A stretch of DNA of 64,000 nt, taken from Rhodospirillales bacterium. Lineage in GTDB: Bacteria > Pseudomonadota > Alphaproteobacteria > Rhodospirillales > Casp-alpha2. Below the pieces are notes generated by a model. It searched no databases. It had not been told where the DNA came from and was given only the letters and a program-made list of their open reading frames with translations. The DNA lies in NCBI GenBank assembly GCA_023145215.1, contig JAGLED010000021.1:1-64000 (forward strand). Reading direction: 5' to 3'. The position numbers and the translations under genes are program-made. Position 1 is the first letter of the stretch; each line of letters begins with the position of its first letter. Below are positions 55,589 to 63,652 of this stretch, piece by piece.

Positions 55589-56581
55589 ATGCCGAACCCG
55601 CGTTATCCCGCAACCCGTATGCGCCGCAACCGCCGTACCCCCTGGCTTCGGGGGCTGGTGCGTGAAAACACCCTCACGTCTGCCGACCTGATCTGGCCGG
55701 TGTTCGTGATCGAAGGCGCCGGCGAACGCGAACAGGTGATTTCCATGCCGGGGGTCGAGCGGCTTTCGTGCGACCTGTTGGCGAAGGCGGCCAAGGACGC
55801 GCACGGTCTCGGCATTCCGATGATCGCGATCTTTCCGTTCGTCGATCCCGCCCTGAAGACCCCGGACGCCAAGGAAGCCTGGAACCCGGATAACTTGGTC
55901 TGCCGTGCGGTCAAGGCGATCAAGGACGCGGTGCCCGACATCGGCGTGATGTGCGATGTGGCGCTCGATCCGTTCAATTCCGACGGTCACGACGGGATCG
56001 TCCAGGGCGACGTGATCCTCAACGACGAAACCGTCGAGTGCCTGGTCAAGCAGACGCTCTGCCAGGCCGAGGCCGGTTGCGACGTGATCGCGCCCAGCGA
56101 CATGATGGACGGCCGGATTGCCGCGCTTCGTTCGGCGCTCGACGAAAACAGTCTCCAGGACGTGGCGCTGATGTCTTATGCGGCGAAGTACGCGTCCGGG
56201 TTCTATGGCCCGTTCCGCGATGCGGTGGGGTCTGGCGGTGCGCTCAAGGGCGACAAGAAGACCTACCAGATGGACCCGGCGAATACCGACGAAGCGCTGC
56301 GCGAGGTCGCGATGGACATCGACGAGGGTGCGGACATGGTCATGGTCAAGCCCGGCCTGCCCTATCTGGACGTGGTGCAACGGGTCAAACAAACCTTCGG
56401 CATGCCGACATTCGCCTACAATGTGTCGGGCGAATACGCGATGCTGCGCGGCGCCGGTGATGCCGGCTGGCTGCACTACGACACCGTGATGATGGAAATG
56501 CTGATGGGCTTCAAACGCGCCGGCGCCGACGGCGTGCTGACCTATCACGCCATCGATGCGGCGAAAATTCTGAACAGTTGA
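55589..56581 (+). CDS. hemB: Delta-aminolevulinic acid dehydratase (Mg type)
   Basis: 330 residues. Joins two aminolevulinates into porphobilinogen in haem synthesis. The metal-site segment VMCDVALDPFNSDGHDG near 130 has Asp/Ala in place of the zinc cysteines, so this is the Mg2+-type enzyme usual in alphaproteobacteria. The two Schiff-base lysines are in YAAKYASGFYGPFRDA near 200 and MVMVKPGLPYLD near 255. Confidence 0.96.
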   Translation: MPNPRYPATRMRRNRRTPWLRGLVRENTLTSADLIWPVFVIEGAGEREQVISMPGVERLSCDLLAKAAKDAHGLGIPMIAIFPFVDPALKTPDAKEAWNPDNLVCRAVKAIKDAVPDIGVMCDVALDPFNSDGHDGIVQGDVILNDETVECLVKQTLCQAEAGCDVIAPSDMMDGRIAALRSALDENSLQDVALMSYAAKYASGFYGPFRDAVGSGGALKGDKKTYQMDPANTDEALREVAMDIDEGADMVMVKPGLPYLDVVQRVKQTFGMPTFAYNVSGEYAMLRGAGDAGWLHYDTVMMEMLMGFKRAGADGVLTYHAIDAAKILNS

Positions 56582-56591
56582 TATTCTACTA

Positions 56592-56663
56592 TCGTGCTGA
56601 ACCCGCTTCAGGGCGCTCACCCCTCAGTGCGGAAGTATGGACCCCAAATCAAGTTGGGGTGAC
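56592..56663. repeat. REP-like hairpins after hemB
   Basis: GCTGAACCCGCTTCAGGGC and CCCCAAATCAAGTTGGGGTGACG. This pair has the same order and spacing as that near 58105. Confidence 0.6.
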
Positions 56664-56821
56664 GTGTCCACTTTCTCGAATGAGTGAAAAATTGGCAGAA
56701 ACGAAGGGGCTTTTGGCATTCGTGCCGCGAATTCATATGATATCTGCTTACCGGGTAAATTGACTTGTTGCCCGCTTTCATGACGATCTGGCACCGATAA
56801 TAATTGCCGAGGAAACGCCGC

Positions 56822-58066
56822 GTGTCCGCATCCGCCCGTCTTTTCACCCCGATTCTGATTTCGGGCTGCATTATCGTCATGACCAGCTTCGCGCTGCGCG
56901 CGAGCTTCGGCCTGTTCCAGATTCCGATCGCGGAAGAGTTCAACTGGTTGCGCTCCGAATTCTCGATGGCCATCGCGATCCAGAACCTCGCCTGGGGGAT
57001 CGGCCAGCCGATCTTCGCGGCGCTCGCCGAAAAGTTCGGAAACAGAAAAGCCGTCGCCCTTGGGGCCGTCGTCTATGCGCTGGGCCTGGTGCTGTCCAGC
57101 GCCGCCGTCACGCCGGAAGCACACCAGCTTCTGGAAATCCTGGTCGGCTTCGGGATCGCGGGGACCGGCTTTGGGATCATTCTGGGCGTCGTCGGGCGCG
57201 CGACGTCGGAGGAGCACCGCTCGATCTCGCTCGGCATCGTGACGGCCGCGGGTTCGGCCGGTCAGATCGTCGGCCCGCCGTTCGCCAACATACTGCTGCA
57301 ATCCATGCCGTGGCAGTCGGTGTTCGTGGTGTTTGGCGCGGTCATCCTGCTGGCCATGTTCGCGCTGCCGTTCCTGAAGGCCGAAGAGCCGGTGGCGTCG
57401 AAAGCGGAACTTGAGCAGTCCATGGGCTCCGTTGTGGTCGGCGCGCTGAAAGATCCGAACTTCGCCATGATCTTTTCCGGGTTCTTTTCGTGCGGCTTTC
57501 AGCTCGCGTTCGTGACCGCGCACTTCCCGGCCTTTATCACGGAAGTCTGCGCCACCATTCCGCCCGACAGCATGATCCGCGCCATCGGTGTCAATTCGAC
57601 GACGGCGCTAGGGGCGTTCTCGCTGGCGCTGATCGGCTTCATGAACATCGTCGGCACGATCACGGCCGGCGCACTCGGTAGAAATTTCTCCAAGAAGTAT
57701 CTGTTGTCGATGATCTATGTCGGGCGGACGGTCGCCGCCGCCGCGTTCATCATGATACCGATGACGCCGACGACGGTCGTGCTGTTTTCGCTGACCATGG
57801 GTGGATTGTGGCTGGCGACGGTGCCGTTGACGTCGGGCCTCGTCGCGCAGATTTATGGCCTCCGCTTTATGGGCACGCTCTACGGGATCGTGTTCCTGTC
57901 GCACCAGCTAGGCTCGTTCCTGGGCGTCTGGCTGGGCGGGGTCATGTACGACCTGTATGGATCGTACGATCTGGTCTGGTGGGTTGGCGTCGGCGCAGGC
58001 GCGTTCTCGGCGCTCATTCACCTACCGGTGAAGGAACAGCCGAAGGCGCTGCCGATCCCTGCGTGA
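56822..58066 (+). CDS. MFS transporter (monocarboxylate-type)
   Basis: 414 residues with about twelve hydrophobic helices, inner membrane. The start GTG at 56822 (SASARLFTPILISG) follows GAGGAA; a TTG at 56804 is an alternative. Features such as FGLFQIPIAEEFNWLRSEFSMA resemble the oxalate/formate-antiporter and monocarboxylate branches of MFS. It is followed by a divergent-strand hydrolase and CoA-transferase that would fit acid metabolism, but the substrate is not determined. Confidence 0.85.
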   Translation: MSASARLFTPILISGCIIVMTSFALRASFGLFQIPIAEEFNWLRSEFSMAIAIQNLAWGIGQPIFAALAEKFGNRKAVALGAVVYALGLVLSSAAVTPEAHQLLEILVGFGIAGTGFGIILGVVGRATSEEHRSISLGIVTAAGSAGQIVGPPFANILLQSMPWQSVFVVFGAVILLAMFALPFLKAEEPVASKAELEQSMGSVVVGALKDPNFAMIFSGFFSCGFQLAFVTAHFPAFITEVCATIPPDSMIRAIGVNSTTALGAFSLALIGFMNIVGTITAGALGRNFSKKYLLSMIYVGRTVAAAAFIMIPMTPTTVVLFSLTMGGLWLATVPLTSGLVAQIYGLRFMGTLYGIVFLSHQLGSFLGVWLGGVMYDLYGSYDLVWWVGVGAGAFSALIHLPVKEQPKALPIPA

Positions 58067-58102
58067 TTGAAGCGGGCAATTACTAATGGCGAAATTCAAC
58101 CG

Positions 58103-58190
58103 TCGTCCTGAACTTGATTCAGGACCCATGAGCTACCGGCACATCCGCCAGGATTAAGCATGGATCCCAAATCAAGTTTGGGATGACGAG
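58103..58190. repeat. REP-like hairpins after the MFS gene
   Basis: GTCCTGAACTTGATTCAGGACCC and GGATCCCAAATCAAGTTTGGGATGACG, both with perfect or near-perfect 7-9 bp arms. Confidence 0.65.
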
Positions 58191-58219
58191 GAAAACCGTC
58201 GCGAAAATCACGTGACGAC

Positions 58220-59077
58220 TTATTGCGCCAGCCAGTCCTGCACGATCTTGATCTGATCCGGATCCATCAACGCCGGGGCGTGACCGCAGTTCGGAATGGT
58301 GACGACGTCGGCCTTGGGGCCGCGCTTGGACATCTCTTCGGCCGTCGCCACGCTCAGCAGATCCGAGTGCTCACCGCGCAGCACCAGGGTCGGGCATTCG
58401 ATCCGGTCCCAGACGTCCCACAGATCCACGTCCTCGATCGGGCCCGAGCAAAACACGCTGGCGATGTCGGGATCGTAATGAAGCTTGTAGCCCCCTTCCC
58501 CGTTCGGCAGCGATGACGTGACGGCCAGATGACGCCATTGTTCGTCGCTCAGATCGCCGAACGGCGCGTGGACCTCGCGCAAATACGCTTCGACCGCCTC
58601 TACATCCTGGAACGACGGCGCCGCCCCGACGTAATGACAAATGCGGACCAGCGCTTCCTTGGCGATCAGCGGGCCGATGTCGTTGACGACCAGCTTGCGG
58701 ATCGGTGTGCCGGGCGTCGCCGCCAGAAGCATGCCGATGATGCCGCCCATGGAGGTGCCGATCCAGTCGACGCGTTCGGCGCCGATGTGCGCCATCAGCC
58801 CGGACATGTCGTTCATGTAGTTCGGGTAGGAATAGTGCGCCGGATCGCTCAGCCAGTCGCTCGCGCCGCGTCCCGCGACGTCGACCGACACCACACGACC
58901 GTCTTTCGAAAGCGCATCGGCGATCACATCGAAATCTCGGCTCGTGCGCGTCAGACCGTGGACGCAGACGGTGGCTTTTCTTCGCTTCTGTTCGCCCCAG
59001 TCCGTGAACGAGATCCTGTGGAACCCGCCCGGTCCGAGCGAGAGGAAACTGCCGGCGCGGGGCGGTTGGGGGATCAT
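58220..59077 (-). CDS. Alpha/beta-hydrolase
   Basis: 285 residues. Alpha/beta-hydrolase fold: oxyanion HG in VCVHGLTRTSRDFD near 36-49, nucleophile in DWIGTSMGGIIG near 107, acid in RGEHSDLLSV near 235, histidine in NCGHAPALMD near 263. Such enzymes hydrolyse esters, lactones or C-C bonds. The ATG is one base downstream of the CoA-transferase stop on the minus strand, so it is coupled to it. Confidence 0.85.
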   Translation of the reverse strand: MIPQPPRAGSFLSLGPGGFHRISFTDWGEQKRRKATVCVHGLTRTSRDFDVIADALSKDGRVVSVDVAGRGASDWLSDPAHYSYPNYMNDMSGLMAHIGAERVDWIGTSMGGIIGMLLAATPGTPIRKLVVNDIGPLIAKEALVRICHYVGAAPSFQDVEAVEAYLREVHAPFGDLSDEQWRHLAVTSSLPNGEGGYKLHYDPDIASVFCSGPIEDVDLWDVWDRIECPTLVLRGEHSDLLSVATAEEMSKRGPKADVVTIPNCGHAPALMDPDQIKIVQDWLAQ

Positions 59078-59078
59078 G

Positions 59079-60293
59079 TCAGATGACCTCATCGTCGCGC
59101 AGTTTGGCGATTTCATCCGCGCTCATGCCGAGCAGTTCGCTCAGCACGCCGTCGGTATGCTCACCGATGGTCGGCGGCGCCAGGCGGGCGCTGACCGGCG
59201 TGCCGGACATTTTGATCGGGCTGTTGATCAGGGGCACCTTGGCGCCGGTCGCCGGTTGCTCCATTTCGATCCGCATGTTGCGGGCCAGCACGTGTTCGTT
59301 GTTGAAGACCTGATCCAGGTTCCAGATCGGCCCGCAGCTGACCGAATTCTCTTCAAGCTCTTTCAGCCAGAAATCCATCGGCTTCTGTTTGATGATGTCG
59401 CGCAGTTGCGGGATCAGTGCATCGCGGTTCTTGAGGCGCATGCCGTTCGTCGCGTAGTCGGGATTTTCGGCGAGTTCCTCACAGCCCGCGACCTTGCAGA
59501 AGCGCTGGAACTGCCCATCGTTACCGACGGCGAGGATGATCGCACCGTCAGACGTTTCGAACGCCTGATAAGGAACGATGTTCGGATGCTGGTTGCCCAG
59601 GCGCGGCGGATTCTTGCCGGTCGCCAGATAGTTCATCCCCATGATGGTCGAGAACGCGACCATCACGTCAAGCATGCCGATGTCGATATGCTGGCCTTCG
59701 CCCGTCACTTCCCGGTGACGCAGTGCGGCGTTGATCGAAACGGCGGCATACATGCCGGCCATCAGGTCGGCGACCGGGACGGCGGCCTTCATCGGTTCGC
59801 CGTCGGGCTCGCCGGTCAGGCTCATGAAGCCGCTCATCCCCTGGATCAGGACGTCGTAGCCCGGGCGCTTCGCATACGGGCCCGAATTCCCGAACCCGGT
59901 GATCGAGCAATAGATCAGGCCCGGAAACTCGTCTTTCAGATCGTCGTAGCCAAGGCCGTACTTCGCGAGGCCGCCGGTCTTGAAGTTCTCGACCAGCACA
60001 TGCGACGTGCCGATCAGCTTCTTCGCCAGCGCCTGGCCTTCGGGTTTGGCGATATCCAGCGTGATCGAGCGCTTGTTGCGGTTGGCGGCGCAGAAATACG
60101 CGGCTTCCGACGTGTCTTCGCCGTCGTCGCCCTTGATGTAGGGCGGCGCGAACTTTCGCGTGTCGTCGCCGGCGCCCGCGCGCTCGATCTTGATGACGTC
60201 GGCGCCGAGATCGCCGAGAATTTGCGTGCAGCTTGGACCCGCGAGAATACGGGTGAGGTCGAAGACGCGGATACCTTCCAACGGACCGGGCAT
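59079..60293 (-). CDS. Class III CoA-transferase (second copy)
   Basis: 404 residues, family III CoA-transferase. The start GIRVFDLTRILAGPSCTQIL and the catalytic aspartate in PVADLMAGMYAAVSINA near residue 170 are visible, as is RNKRSITLDIAKPEG. It shares only family-level resemblance to the copy at 4976. It forms a coupled pair with the hydrolase. Confidence 0.9.
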   Translation of the reverse strand: MPGPLEGIRVFDLTRILAGPSCTQILGDLGADVIKIERAGAGDDTRKFAPPYIKGDDGEDTSEAAYFCAANRNKRSITLDIAKPEGQALAKKLIGTSHVLVENFKTGGLAKYGLGYDDLKDEFPGLIYCSITGFGNSGPYAKRPGYDVLIQGMSGFMSLTGEPDGEPMKAAVPVADLMAGMYAAVSINAALRHREVTGEGQHIDIGMLDVMVAFSTIMGMNYLATGKNPPRLGNQHPNIVPYQAFETSDGAIILAVGNDGQFQRFCKVAGCEELAENPDYATNGMRLKNRDALIPQLRDIIKQKPMDFWLKELEENSVSCGPIWNLDQVFNNEHVLARNMRIEMEQPATGAKVPLINSPIKMSGTPVSARLAPPTIGEHTDGVLSELLGMSADEIAKLRDDEVI

Positions 60294-60374
60294 TTATGGG
60301 ATCTCCCTAAGTGTTTTTTGTTTGCGCAATGTTCTTACCATGCGGGTTCCGATGATCAAGACTCGGCCCGCTAT

Positions 60375-61085
60375 TCAGGAACGGAAGCGATCCGCCAGCC
60401 TGCGCCGTGCCGCCGGGATTTCCGTATCTCGATGCTGGAAAACATGGTTTTCGAGGAAATAGCCGGTGAGTTGCAGCCCGCTTGAGATATCCGCGTCGGT
60501 ATCGCTATCGAGGAGGAATGCCGGTAGCGGCAGCAACCGCTCTTTGTAGGGCTGGGCCGCCGCGGTCGAGACCGCCCTGCCCGTCCTAGGCGAAACGTAG
60601 GTCAGGTCTTCGGTCGTTCCGGTCGCCGCGCAATGCGCGAGGTCGAGACCGAAGCCGAGCTCCGCCAAAAGGCCGATTTCCCATTTCACATAGATCACCG
60701 GCCAGACGCTGTCGTCGTCCAGCGATGTCAGCAATATCTCCAGGCCATCCAGAATTGCCGGGTGCGCCTGGCGTTCGGGGAGTGCCGCCTCGATCAACGC
60801 GCATGCCGACGTCAGTGCCGCCAAGCGTCGTGCGTCCGACAGCGCCGCCGCCGCGAAAGCCTTGATCGGCTCGACCGTAAAGGTGCCGAGGTGTTCCGGT
60901 AACCGGGCGTGCCAGCGCGCCTGCACCTTGTTGCCGGGCTGAAGGATGCCGCTCATACGTTTGCCGCCGCCGCCGCGGACCAGCCCGGCGTGGCGGCCAT
61001 GCGCGCGCGTCAGCACGTTGACGATCGCCGACGTCTCGCCGTGCTTGCGAACGCTGAGGATGATGCCGTCGTCCTGCCAGTCCAT
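60375..61085 (-). CDS. recO: DNA repair protein RecO
   Basis: 236 residues. RecO helps load RecA on gapped DNA. It starts MDWQDDGIILSVRKHGETSAIVNVLTRAHGRHAGLVRGG, an OB-fold signature, and continues with VEPIKAFAAAALSDARRLAALTSAC and a helical C-terminal domain with YVSPRTGRAVS. The usual place is after era; here it is isolated between the CoA-transferase and a repeat. Confidence 0.93.
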   Translation of the reverse strand: MDWQDDGIILSVRKHGETSAIVNVLTRAHGRHAGLVRGGGGKRMSGILQPGNKVQARWHARLPEHLGTFTVEPIKAFAAAALSDARRLAALTSACALIEAALPERQAHPAILDGLEILLTSLDDDSVWPVIYVKWEIGLLAELGFGLDLAHCAATGTTEDLTYVSPRTGRAVSTAAAQPYKERLLPLPAFLLDSDTDADISSGLQLTGYFLENHVFQHRDTEIPAARRRLADRFRS

Positions 61086-61139
61086 GGCCGGAGTTTATGC
61101 GCTAGACCTTGCGATGAACACGGCTTTCATGGCGCCGGT

Positions 61140-61236
61140 CCCCTCACCCGGCGCTACGCGCCACCCTCTCCCCAAGGAGAGGGATATCTACCCGGAGTTT
61201 CTTCTCCCTCGGGCAGAAGGACAGGATGAGCGGGGC
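61140..61236. repeat. Dispersed CCCTCACCC/CTCTCCC repeat, copy A5
   Basis: CCCCTCACCCGGCG to GGATGAGCGGGG, with hairpins CCCTCTCCCCAAGGAGAGGG and CTTCTCCCTCGGGCAGAAG. The arms are slightly degraded. It lies between recO and the PLP lyase gene. Confidence 0.7.
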
Positions 61237-61309
61237 GAGTGTGGCGATGACAATTTTAGCGTTGAAGCCTGCGCCCGCCCGGCACAGCATGCGCTGGGAG
61301 GATTTCATC

Positions 61310-62434
61310 ATGACCGACGACAGTTTCACCGATCCGGCGACAATTGCCGCCTCGATGATTGGAATATCCGATGCCGAGACCGGTGATGTGGCGCCGCACG
61401 TCAAACCCGCGACCACCTATGAATACGGCAAGGGATATTCGTACTACCGTGGCACCGCCCCTGGTCTCGAAGACACGGAACGCGTGCTGGCACGGCTCGA
61501 AGGTGGCGAGGCTGCCATGGTGTTCGCGTCCGGTATGGCGGCGGCGACCTCCCTGCTCGTCTCGCTCGGATCCGATACGCACGTGGTCGCGCCGGAAACC
61601 ATGTACTGGTTTCTCAGGAATTGGATGATCAAGGATGCACCGGCCTTCGGGCTGTCGGTGACGCTCTATAAAAACGGCGATCTGGATTCCATCAGGAACG
61701 CGATCGAACCCGGCAAGACCAAGGCAGTTTGGGTCGAGACGCCTGCCAATCCGGATTGGTCGATCACCGATATCGCAGCGGCGGCGGAAATCGCGCACGC
61801 CGCCAGGGCGAAGCTGTTCATCGATTCAACGACGTCACCGCCGGTAATCACGCGGCCGTTGGAACTCGGGGCCGACGTCGTCATGCACTCGGCGACGAAA
61901 TTCCTGAACGGTCATTCGGACGTCCTTGCCGGTGCGCTGATCACAAAGGAAAAAAACGATCTCTGGGAATGCGTCAACCATGCCCGGGCCGGGTTCGGCG
62001 GCACGCTTGGTGCGTTCGAAAGCTGGCTTTTGCTCCGCGGGATGCGGACATTGGACGTCAGGATGCAGCGCCATTCCGAAAACGCGATGCGGGTTGCCGA
62101 GGCCATGCTCTCCAATCCCGCCGTGTCGCACGTGCTTTATCCCGGGCTGTCGGATCATCCGGGTCACGAGATCGCGGCGAAGCAGATGAAGGGTTTCGGC
62201 GGCATGATGTCGATCCGGCTCAAGGGCGGCGCGGATGCGGCGGCGCGCGCCGTGCTGAGGACGAAGCTCTTCCGGAATGCGACGTCGCTTGGCGGCACCG
62301 AGAGCCTGATCGAGCATCGCGGCCCGGTCGAGGGACCGGACAGCCCGACGCCGCAGGATTTGCTGCGGCTTTCGGTTGGGCTGGAAAACGCCGCCGATCT
62401 GATCGCCGACCTGGAACAGGCGTTGGGGCAGTAA
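61310..62434 (+). CDS. Cystathionine lyase-like PLP enzyme
   Basis: 374 residues, Cys/Met-metabolism PLP family. The PLP lysine lies in VVMHSATKFLNGHSDVLAG near residue 192; YYRGTAPGLEDTERVLARLEGGEAAMVFASG near 38-68 is typical. Relatives include cystathionine gamma- and beta-lyases and O-succinylhomoserine sulfhydrylase; the family alone does not fix the reaction. ATG 61310 has GGGAGGAT upstream. It is followed by a secreted cupin. Confidence 0.87.
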   Translation: MTDDSFTDPATIAASMIGISDAETGDVAPHVKPATTYEYGKGYSYYRGTAPGLEDTERVLARLEGGEAAMVFASGMAAATSLLVSLGSDTHVVAPETMYWFLRNWMIKDAPAFGLSVTLYKNGDLDSIRNAIEPGKTKAVWVETPANPDWSITDIAAAAEIAHAARAKLFIDSTTSPPVITRPLELGADVVMHSATKFLNGHSDVLAGALITKEKNDLWECVNHARAGFGGTLGAFESWLLLRGMRTLDVRMQRHSENAMRVAEAMLSNPAVSHVLYPGLSDHPGHEIAAKQMKGFGGMMSIRLKGGADAAARAVLRTKLFRNATSLGGTESLIEHRGPVEGPDSPTPQDLLRLSVGLENAADLIADLEQALGQ

Positions 62435-62449
62435 CGGGAGGGCTCACCT

Positions 62450-62860
62450 GTGCGCAGTAGGTTCAAATCAACCGTCATCATCGCCGCGGCGTTGTTCGCG
62501 TTCACACCGAACGTCGTGGACGCGGACGGCCGGACGACACCAAAGGGGCTTAGTGGGAACGTCACCGCCACCATTCCGCTCGAGGGCGTTTTCAAAACCT
62601 CGGACGGACTGCAAATGCGCGCGCGTGAAGTCACCATCGCGCCAGGTGGCCGCATACCCGTCCACCAGCACGTCGACCGACCAGGGGTCGCTTATATCCT
62701 CGAAGGCGAAGTGACGGAGCATCGTGTCAGCGAGGGCAAAACGGTCGTCACGCCTGCCGGGACCACGGTCAGGGAGCAGATCGGGCTGACGCACTGGATC
62801 GAAAATACGGGCGACAAGCCGGCGCGCGCCTTCGTCGTCGATATTGTGCCAGTGAAGTAA
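62450..62860 (+). CDS. Secreted cupin-domain protein
   Basis: 136 residues with an N-terminal signal (FKSTVIIAAALFAFTPNVVDA). The cupin motif GGRIPVHQHVDRPGVAYILEGEV shows His-X-His and a downstream Glu. GTG 62450 follows GGGAGG by eight bases. It ends one base before the convergent cupin at 62862. Confidence 0.78.
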   Translation: MRSRFKSTVIIAAALFAFTPNVVDADGRTTPKGLSGNVTATIPLEGVFKTSDGLQMRAREVTIAPGGRIPVHQHVDRPGVAYILEGEVTEHRVSEGKTVVTPAGTTVREQIGLTHWIENTGDKPARAFVVDIVPVK

Positions 62861-62861
62861 C

Positions 62862-63254
62862 TTACTTTGGCGGGTAGTACAGGAATTCGACCATCACGCA
62901 GCCGTCTTTCGTGAAGAACGGACCGTGCGGCACGTTTGGCGGCCTGACGGCATAGGTGCCGGTCGTCAGCACGTCCTGTTCATTTTCAGGCGTGCCGATC
63001 GAAAGCGTGCCGGACACGATGAAGACTTCCTCGCACCATTCATGAATGGAAGGTTCCGGCGAGACCGTTCCCGCCGCCCAGCGGGTGATCCGCGTGACGG
63101 CGCCTTCGGATTTGGCGTGATCGAAGCTGCCGGAGAGGACTTTAGTCTCGATCCCCTCGAAACCGTCGACGGCTTCCCATCCGTCTTCGTCCAGCGCATT
63201 GAAGAATTCGCGGTGCTGTTTGGGGAACGAACCGAAACCGTCGCCGCCCGTCAT
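62862..63254 (-). CDS. Cupin-domain protein (ChrR-like)
   Basis: 130 residues, no signal peptide. The block VSPEPSIHEWCEEVFIVSGTLSIG near 66-88 and the second motif PPNVPHGPFFTKDGCVMVEF are cupin-like, with fewer metal histidines than usual. The start overlaps the acpS stop (TGATG), so it is transcribed with pdxJ-acpS and occupies the position where lepB is expected. Confidence 0.78.
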   Translation of the reverse strand: MTGGDGFGSFPKQHREFFNALDEDGWEAVDGFEGIETKVLSGSFDHAKSEGAVTRITRWAAGTVSPEPSIHEWCEEVFIVSGTLSIGTPENEQDVLTTGTYAVRPPNVPHGPFFTKDGCVMVEFLYYPPK

Positions 63255-63652
63255 CACGAGGGATCCGCGGAAATGATCACCATGGCATGCGCCATCGGGT
63301 ACTCGTCGGTCTGCGAGACATCGACCTTGGCCGTCATCCCTGCCGGCGTCAGTTTGTCGAGGCGTTCTTTTGCCCCGCCCTTCAGCAGCATGATGGGCTG
63401 ACCGGTCGGCAGGTTCTGTACCACCATATCGCGCCAGAACACGCCTTGCCGAAATCCGGTGCCGAGCGCCTTGGAGCACGCTTCCTTGGCAGCGAAGCTC
63501 TGCGCAAAGCTGGATGCCGGGTTCTGCCGGCGCATGGCTTTTCTGATTTCGTAATCGTCGTAGAGGCGTTCGATAAACCGCTCACCGAAGCGTTCCAGCG
63601 TCTTTTCGATGCGCCGGATGTCGCAGAGATCGGTGCCGATACCGATAATCAC
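63254..63652 (-). CDS. acpS: Holo-ACP synthase
   Basis: 132 residues. Transfers phosphopantetheine from CoA to acyl carrier protein. It shows the family's IIGIGTDLCDIRRIEKTLERFG with metal-binding Asp8 and FAAKEACSKALGTGFR with the Glu near 58. GTG start at 63652 overlaps the pdxJ stop as GTGA. Confidence 0.95.
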   Translation of the reverse strand: MIIGIGTDLCDIRRIEKTLERFGERFIERLYDDYEIRKAMRRQNPASSFAQSFAAKEACSKALGTGFRQGVFWRDMVVQNLPTGQPIMLLKGGAKERLDKLTPAGMTAKVDVSQTDEYPMAHAMVIISADPS

